From positions 434,001 to 498,000 of the forward strand of contig NZ_JAGEKP010000003.1 in NCBI RefSeq assembly GCF_017565305.1: 64,000 nt of DNA. Reading direction: 5' to 3'. Source of the stretch: Leifsonia sp. TF02-11. GTDB taxonomy: Bacteria; Actinomycetota; Actinomycetes; Actinomycetales; Microbacteriaceae. Numbering within the stretch: position 1 is the stretch's first letter; the number at the start of each line of letters is the position of its first letter. A program made the translations under genes and the position numbers. Positions 60,463 through 64,000 of this stretch are shown one piece after another. The notes beneath the pieces were generated by a model. It was given only the letters and a program-made list of their open reading frames with translations, was not told where the DNA came from and made no database searches.

Positions 60463-62255
60463 CCCCGGGCGGAGGCTCCCGTCACGCCCTGGTCTTCGGT
60501 GCCTCGGGTCTCATCGGCCGCTACCTCGTCCTGGCCCTCGCCGAGGCGGGTGCGGACGTCACCGCGGCGGTTCGGTCGGCCGCGTCCGGAGCGAAGCTCG
60601 AACAGTGGCTGAGCGAGCACGGTCTGGCCGGGCGCATCAGCACGGCGATCGTCGACTTCGATGCCCCGGAGCTCCTCCCAGGCGGTCCGGCGGCGTTCCC
60701 GTTCGTCACCGAGATCCACAATTGCGCCGGGTCCTTCCGATTCGGCATGCCCGCCGACGAAGCGCGCAGCGCCAACGTCGGAATCGTCGAGGGCCTCATC
60801 GACTTCGCCGCGGGTCTTCCCCGCCTGCAGCGCGTGGTCCACGTCTCGGGATACCGCGTCGGCGGACAGGACCCCGCAACCGTGCCGTGGTCGGACGAGC
60901 ACCGCGCAGAGGTCTACCGGGAGCTCGGCGGCTACGAGGCGTCGAAGGTGGAATCCGACGCGATCTTCCAGGCCAGGGCACTGCAGCGAGGGGTGCCGTG
61001 GACCATCGTCAACCCGGCCACCGTGATCGGTGACAGCGTGACAGGGGAGGCCGACCAGCACCTCGGCATCGCCGTCACCATCGAACAGCTCTGGAACGGC
61101 ACCGCGGCCGCCCTCCCCGCCGGCGCGTCCACGTTCGTCCCGGTCCTCACCGTCGACTACCTGGCGGCCTTCATGGTCGCGGCAGCGGCGGATCCCGACG
61201 CTGAGGGCAGGTCGTACTGGGTCCTCGACGACGCGACCCCGCCGCTGACGGACCTGCTCACGCACGTCGGCCGGCACCTCGGTGCGAAGATCCCGAGCCT
61301 GAAGATCCCTGTGGGCGTCATCAAGCGGCTGCCGCGACGGTTCACCGGGGCAGATCCCGAGACCCTCGGCTTCCTGTCCTCCGACCGCTATCCGACGGAG
61401 TCCGCCGTCGAGCTCGCCGCGAGACACAGCATCCCGATGCCCGACGTGCGCGTCTCGCTCGACCGATGGGTCGACTACCTGGCCGCGCACCGGTTCGGAG
61501 CTGCGACGGGCGACGGGCGACGATTCGTCGACGCCGGAGGCGTGCGCACGTTCGAGCTCGGCACATCCGGATCCCGTCAGGTGATCTTTCCGGGCCTGCC
61601 TGTCAACGCGGACACCTGGGCCGACGTGGCGGCGGGCATCGGTGCGCGCGCCGTCGACCTGCCAGGACTCGGCCTCAGCGGAGGAACGGGCGTTCAGGAC
61701 TGGGAGCAGTGGTTGCCGGCCGTCCTGGGCGATGAGCCTGCGGATCTCGTCGGCCATTCCATCGGCGCGGCTGCGGCCGTGGTCGCGGCCGACCGGTTCC
61801 CGGCACGGGTGGACTCCCTCACTCTGATCGCGCCGTTCTTCCTCCAAGCCCCGGCGGGCGCCTCGGCCAGGCTGCGGCCGCTCGTCGGCGCCTACCTGCG
61901 GCACAGCGACCCGGCGCGGCTTTCGCGCACGCTGACCGGATCGGAGGCGAGTGCACCCGCCCTCGCCTCGAGCCGCAGCGACCTCAAGCGCGGCACCGCC
62001 ACGAGGGTGGCCGAGCAACTCGCCCTCGCCGGATCGCAACGGTGGCGTGTCGAACTCCGCGAAGCGTTGGCCCGGTTCCGAGGCCCTGTCCGCATCATCA
62101 CGGGGAGTGAGGACCCGCTCGCGCCTGACGCCATCGAGCTGCTCGAATCGGCTTCGAATGTCGAGCTGATCTCGGTGTCGGGCGCCGGACATCATCCGCA
62201 GCTGACCCACGGCGATGCGCTCATCCGACTGCTCATGAGGGTGGCCGCTGCATGA
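60459..62255 (+). CDS. Fusion of NAD(P)-dependent epimerase/dehydratase and alpha/beta-hydrolase
   Basis: A 598-residue two-domain protein. Residues ~1-345 are an extended SDR: cofactor loop LVFGASGLIGRYLVLALAEA, HNCAGSFRFG, HVSGYRVGG and GGYEASKVES with the YxxxK motif. Residues ~360-598 are an alpha/beta-hydrolase: IFPGLPVNADTWADVAAG, nucleophile elbow LVGHSIGAAAA, SEDPLAPDAI and GAGHHPQL with the catalytic His. Coupled reduction and hydrolysis of an ester-containing xenobiotic or signal is a reasonable guess. It overlaps the TetR stop by 4 bases. Confidence 0.87.
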   Translation: MTPGGGSRHALVFGASGLIGRYLVLALAEAGADVTAAVRSAASGAKLEQWLSEHGLAGRISTAIVDFDAPELLPGGPAAFPFVTEIHNCAGSFRFGMPADEARSANVGIVEGLIDFAAGLPRLQRVVHVSGYRVGGQDPATVPWSDEHRAEVYRELGGYEASKVESDAIFQARALQRGVPWTIVNPATVIGDSVTGEADQHLGIAVTIEQLWNGTAAALPAGASTFVPVLTVDYLAAFMVAAAADPDAEGRSYWVLDDATPPLTDLLTHVGRHLGAKIPSLKIPVGVIKRLPRRFTGADPETLGFLSSDRYPTESAVELAARHSIPMPDVRVSLDRWVDYLAAHRFGAATGDGRRFVDAGGVRTFELGTSGSRQVIFPGLPVNADTWADVAAGIGARAVDLPGLGLSGGTGVQDWEQWLPAVLGDEPADLVGHSIGAAAAVVAADRFPARVDSLTLIAPFFLQAPAGASARLRPLVGAYLRHSDPARLSRTLTGSEASAPALASSRSDLKRGTATRVAEQLALAGSQRWRVELREALARFRGPVRIITGSEDPLAPDAIELLESASNVELISVSGAGHHPQLTHGDALIRLLMRVAAA

Positions 62256-62285
62256 GGGCCGTCACCGCGACCCCCGGGGATGCCC

Positions 62286-62303
62286 CATAGACTCCCGTCT
62301 ATG
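62286..62303. promoter_or_regulatory. ArsR operator overlapping the arsR-arsC start codon
   Basis: CATAGAC (62286-62292), TCCC, GTCTATG (62297-62303): a perfect 7-4-7 inverted repeat whose right arm includes the ATG of the gene. It has the same geometry as the site at 63219. Confidence 0.75.
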
Positions 62304-63212
62304 GATGCCCCGCCGAACTCCGACGCACTGCGGAGTCTGAAGCGCATCAGCGATCCCACCCGCGCCCGCCTCCTCCGCCTCCTCCTCGACGCACCGGATG
62401 GCCGCGGCTCCGTCACCCGCCTCGCCGAGACGCTGGGCCTGCGGCAGCCGACGGTGTCGCATCACCTCAAGCTGTTGCGCGACGAGGGCTTGGTCGAGCG
62501 CACTCAGGAGGGTCGCACCGCCTGGTACTCGATCAGCGCCGACCAGCTCGACCGGGTCGCCGAACTCGTCCGCGACGACCAGCCCGCAGACGATACGGCC
62601 GCGCTCGGCAGGATCGTGGCAGACCTCGCCACCCGATACCGCGGTGTCTTCGCCCGCGAGAGCATCGAACAGTACGTGCGCGACAGCTACGACCGGCTCG
62701 GTGGGCGCAACAACAGGGCCTCCCTGACCAGCGCGTTCGCCGTCTCCCGTCTCGACGCCCTCCTGCGCGCGACCGGCGACCGGGGCGGAGTGCCGGAGGT
62801 GCTGTTCGTGTGCGTGCAGAACGCGGGCCGGTCCCAGCTCGCCTCGGCGGTCCTTCGGCAGCTCGCCGGCGACCGGGTCAGCGTCCGCAGCGCCGGCTCC
62901 GAGCCCGCGAGCGCCGTGCGCTCCACGATCGTCACCGTGCTCGACGAGGTCGGCACCCCGCTCGGCGGTGAGTTCCCCAAGCCGCTGACCGACGAAGCCG
63001 TCCGCGCGGCGGACTACGTGATCACGATGGGCTGCGGCGATGCGTGTCCGATCTACCCGGGCCGCGAATACCTCGACTGGGACGTCCCCGACCCCGTCGG
63101 CCAGCCGCTGGCCAGGGTGCGGGAGATCCGCGACGACATCGAAGAACGTGTCCGCGACCTCCTGAAGCGGATCGACGCCGAACGGCTCGCGAACACCGCG
63201 AACGCCGGCTAG
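62301..63212 (+). CDS. ArsR regulator fused to low-molecular-weight arsenate reductase
   Basis: A 303-residue protein. The N-terminal ArsR winged helix (RISDPTRARLLRLLLDAPDG, then QPTVSHHLKLLRDEGLVERT) is joined by a ~50-residue linker to an ArsC/LMW-phosphatase domain from ~170 (VLFVCVQNAGRS with the catalytic Cys, VITMGCGDACPIYPG). Such fusions combine sensing of arsenite with arsenate reduction by the mycothiol or thioredoxin route. The ATG at 62301 lies inside the operator, so binding would block initiation of transcription. A second operator precedes the following arsC. Confidence 0.9.
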   Translation: MDAPPNSDALRSLKRISDPTRARLLRLLLDAPDGRGSVTRLAETLGLRQPTVSHHLKLLRDEGLVERTQEGRTAWYSISADQLDRVAELVRDDQPADDTAALGRIVADLATRYRGVFARESIEQYVRDSYDRLGGRNNRASLTSAFAVSRLDALLRATGDRGGVPEVLFVCVQNAGRSQLASAVLRQLAGDRVSVRSAGSEPASAVRSTIVTVLDEVGTPLGGEFPKPLTDEAVRAADYVITMGCGDACPIYPGREYLDWDVPDPVGQPLARVREIRDDIEERVRDLLKRIDAERLANTANAG

Positions 63213-63218
63213 CGAAAC

Positions 63219-63236
63219 CATAGATAGACATCTATG
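63219..63236. promoter_or_regulatory. ArsR operator upstream of arsC
   Basis: CATAGAT (63219-63225), AGAC, ATCTATG (63230-63236): a 7-4-7 inverted repeat nearly identical in form to 62286-62303, 32 bases upstream of the arsC start. Confidence 0.75.
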
Positions 63237-63267
63237 CTTTTGCCTACCGGAGAAAGCGAGAACCGCC

Positions 63268-63681
63268 ATGGCCGACGCCACGCCCACCGTCCTGTTCGTC
63301 TGCGTCCACAACGCCGGCCGCTCCCAGATGGCCGCCGGCTACCTGCGTGAACTCTCCGGAGGCCGCGTCGAGGTCCTCTCCGCCGGCTCGGAGCCGAAGG
63401 ACCGGATCAACCCGGTCGCCGTGCAGGTCATGGCCGAGGAGGGCATCGACATCGCGAACGAGCAGCCGAAGATCCTCACCACGGAGGCCGTCAAGGAGTC
63501 CGACGTCGTGATCACGATGGGTTGCGGCGACACCTGCCCGATCTTCCCCGGCAAGCGCTACGAGGATTGGGACCTCACCGACCCGGCCGGACGCCCGGTG
63601 GAGGAGGTCCGCCCGATCCGCGACGAGATCAAGCAGCGCGTGCAGAACCTGCTCGCCGAGCTGCTGCCCGCGGCGGTGTGA
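63268..63681 (+). CDS. arsC: Arsenate reductase (arsenate-mycothiol transferase type)
   Basis: A 137-residue LMW-phosphatase-fold protein with P-loop VLFVCVHNAGRSQMAAGYL, the TMGCGDTCPIFPGKRYEDWD stretch and DPAGRPVEEV. This is the actinobacterial ArsC1/ArsC2 group, which joins arsenate to mycothiol for reduction. It follows the ArsR-ArsC fusion with its own operator. No arsenite efflux gene (ArsB or Acr3) is in the window. Confidence 0.93.
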   Translation: MADATPTVLFVCVHNAGRSQMAAGYLRELSGGRVEVLSAGSEPKDRINPVAVQVMAEEGIDIANEQPKILTTEAVKESDVVITMGCGDTCPIFPGKRYEDWDLTDPAGRPVEEVRPIRDEIKQRVQNLLAELLPAAV

Positions 63682-63720
63682 AGCAAGGCACTGACACGCT
63701 CCCAGACCGCCGGACCGCCG

Positions 63721-64000
63721 TCAGTGGTGCTGCAGGGTCGGTGCAGCCTCGTTCGGCAGCGCGCCGTACACCTCGGCCCACTCCGCTTCGTACGTCACCG
63801 GGTCGACCAGACCCGACCTGCGCCGCGATTCCAGATCCTCGAGGCGGGAAGCGGCGACGCGGAGGAGGTGGACGTTGCCGTACTCCCGCACTTCGCCGCC
63901 GACGTATTCGGAGGCGACCGTCAGGACGCGGCAGTGCTCCCGCAGCTCGCGGGTGAGCCGCGCGGTGACGAGGAAGCCGGCGACATAGGCGGTCAAGACG
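63721..64000 (-). CDS. Partial hypothetical protein, running off the right edge
   Basis: The visible C-terminal ~93 residues read VLTVASEYVGGEVREYGNVH, RVAASRLEDLESRRRSGLVD, EAEWAEVYGALPNEAAPTLQ and end HH. They are mostly helical and soluble. The reading frame is open to the end of the window, so the start is outside. No family was recognised. It is convergent with arsC, 39 bases from its stop. Confidence 0.5.
   Translation of the reverse strand, partial: VLTAYVAGFLVTARLTRELREHCRVLTVASEYVGGEVREYGNVHLLRVAASRLEDLESRRRSGLVDPVTYEAEWAEVYGALPNEAAPTLQHH

Overview
The window is high-GC, gene-dense DNA with frequent GTG starts and purine-rich ribosome binding sites. Together with an actinobacterial ATP-dependent DNA ligase, a long-form GAPDH, a mycothiol-type arsenate reductase and HdeD/LtrA-type membrane proteins, this points to an actinobacterium. 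Microbacteriaceae (Leifsonia- or Microbacterium-like) is the best guess. I found no transposase, integrase, phage gene, rRNA or CRISPR array. One tRNA (Gly, anticodon CCC) is present at 59.6 kb.

Left part (1-33 kb), mostly chromosomal housekeeping and transport: LtrA-family protein; a RimK-type ligase divergent from a RimB-like protease; MFS and MMPL exporters with a TetR regulator; DNA ligase; HdeD; a CitA/CitB-type two-component system next to a NitT/TauT-type ABC importer; a methyltransferase; a five-gene cassette (19.6-23.2 kb) encoding a small cysteine-containing secreted peptide, a lipoprotein, a membrane-fusion-like adaptor with a peptidoglycan-binding segment, an ABC ATPase and a permease; a divergent sulfite-oxidase-like protein and fasciclin lipoprotein; EamA and CynX-type transporters; an aldo/keto reductase; and GAPDH. 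Five copies of a 59-60 bp palindromic repeat lie between 5.3 and 30.1 kb and none lies to the right of that.

Middle part (33-51 kb), two catabolic clusters. From 33.9 to 41.3 kb a minus-strand operon carries a BadF-type sugar kinase, a complete carbohydrate ABC importer without its ATPase and a SIS-domain protein. Upstream lie a ROK repressor and a HAD hydrolase, with inverted repeats in both promoter regions; amino-sugar use is the likely role. From 43.3 to 51.0 kb there is an APC permease, a DUF1349 protein and a LysR regulator divergent from YjbQ, a FGGY kinase, a xylose-isomerase-like TIM barrel, a triosephosphate-isomerase-like protein and an SDR. This looks like a phosphorylating pathway for a small polyol, sugar acid or related compound.

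Right part (51-64 kb), accessory DNA: a 1064-residue wall-anchored protein with Listeria-Bacteroides repeats, an alkylsulfatase remnant, a SulP/MscS/GAP/SHOCT membrane cluster, several small orphans and an oxidoreductase pseudogene. It ends at the tRNA-Gly gene. Related ~30 bp direct repeats stand at both ends of this 8.6 kb stretch, so it may be a decayed island. Beyond the tRNA are a TetR gene translationally coupled to a dehydrogenase/hydrolase fusion, and an arsenate module (ArsR-ArsC fusion plus ArsC), each with a clear palindromic operator.
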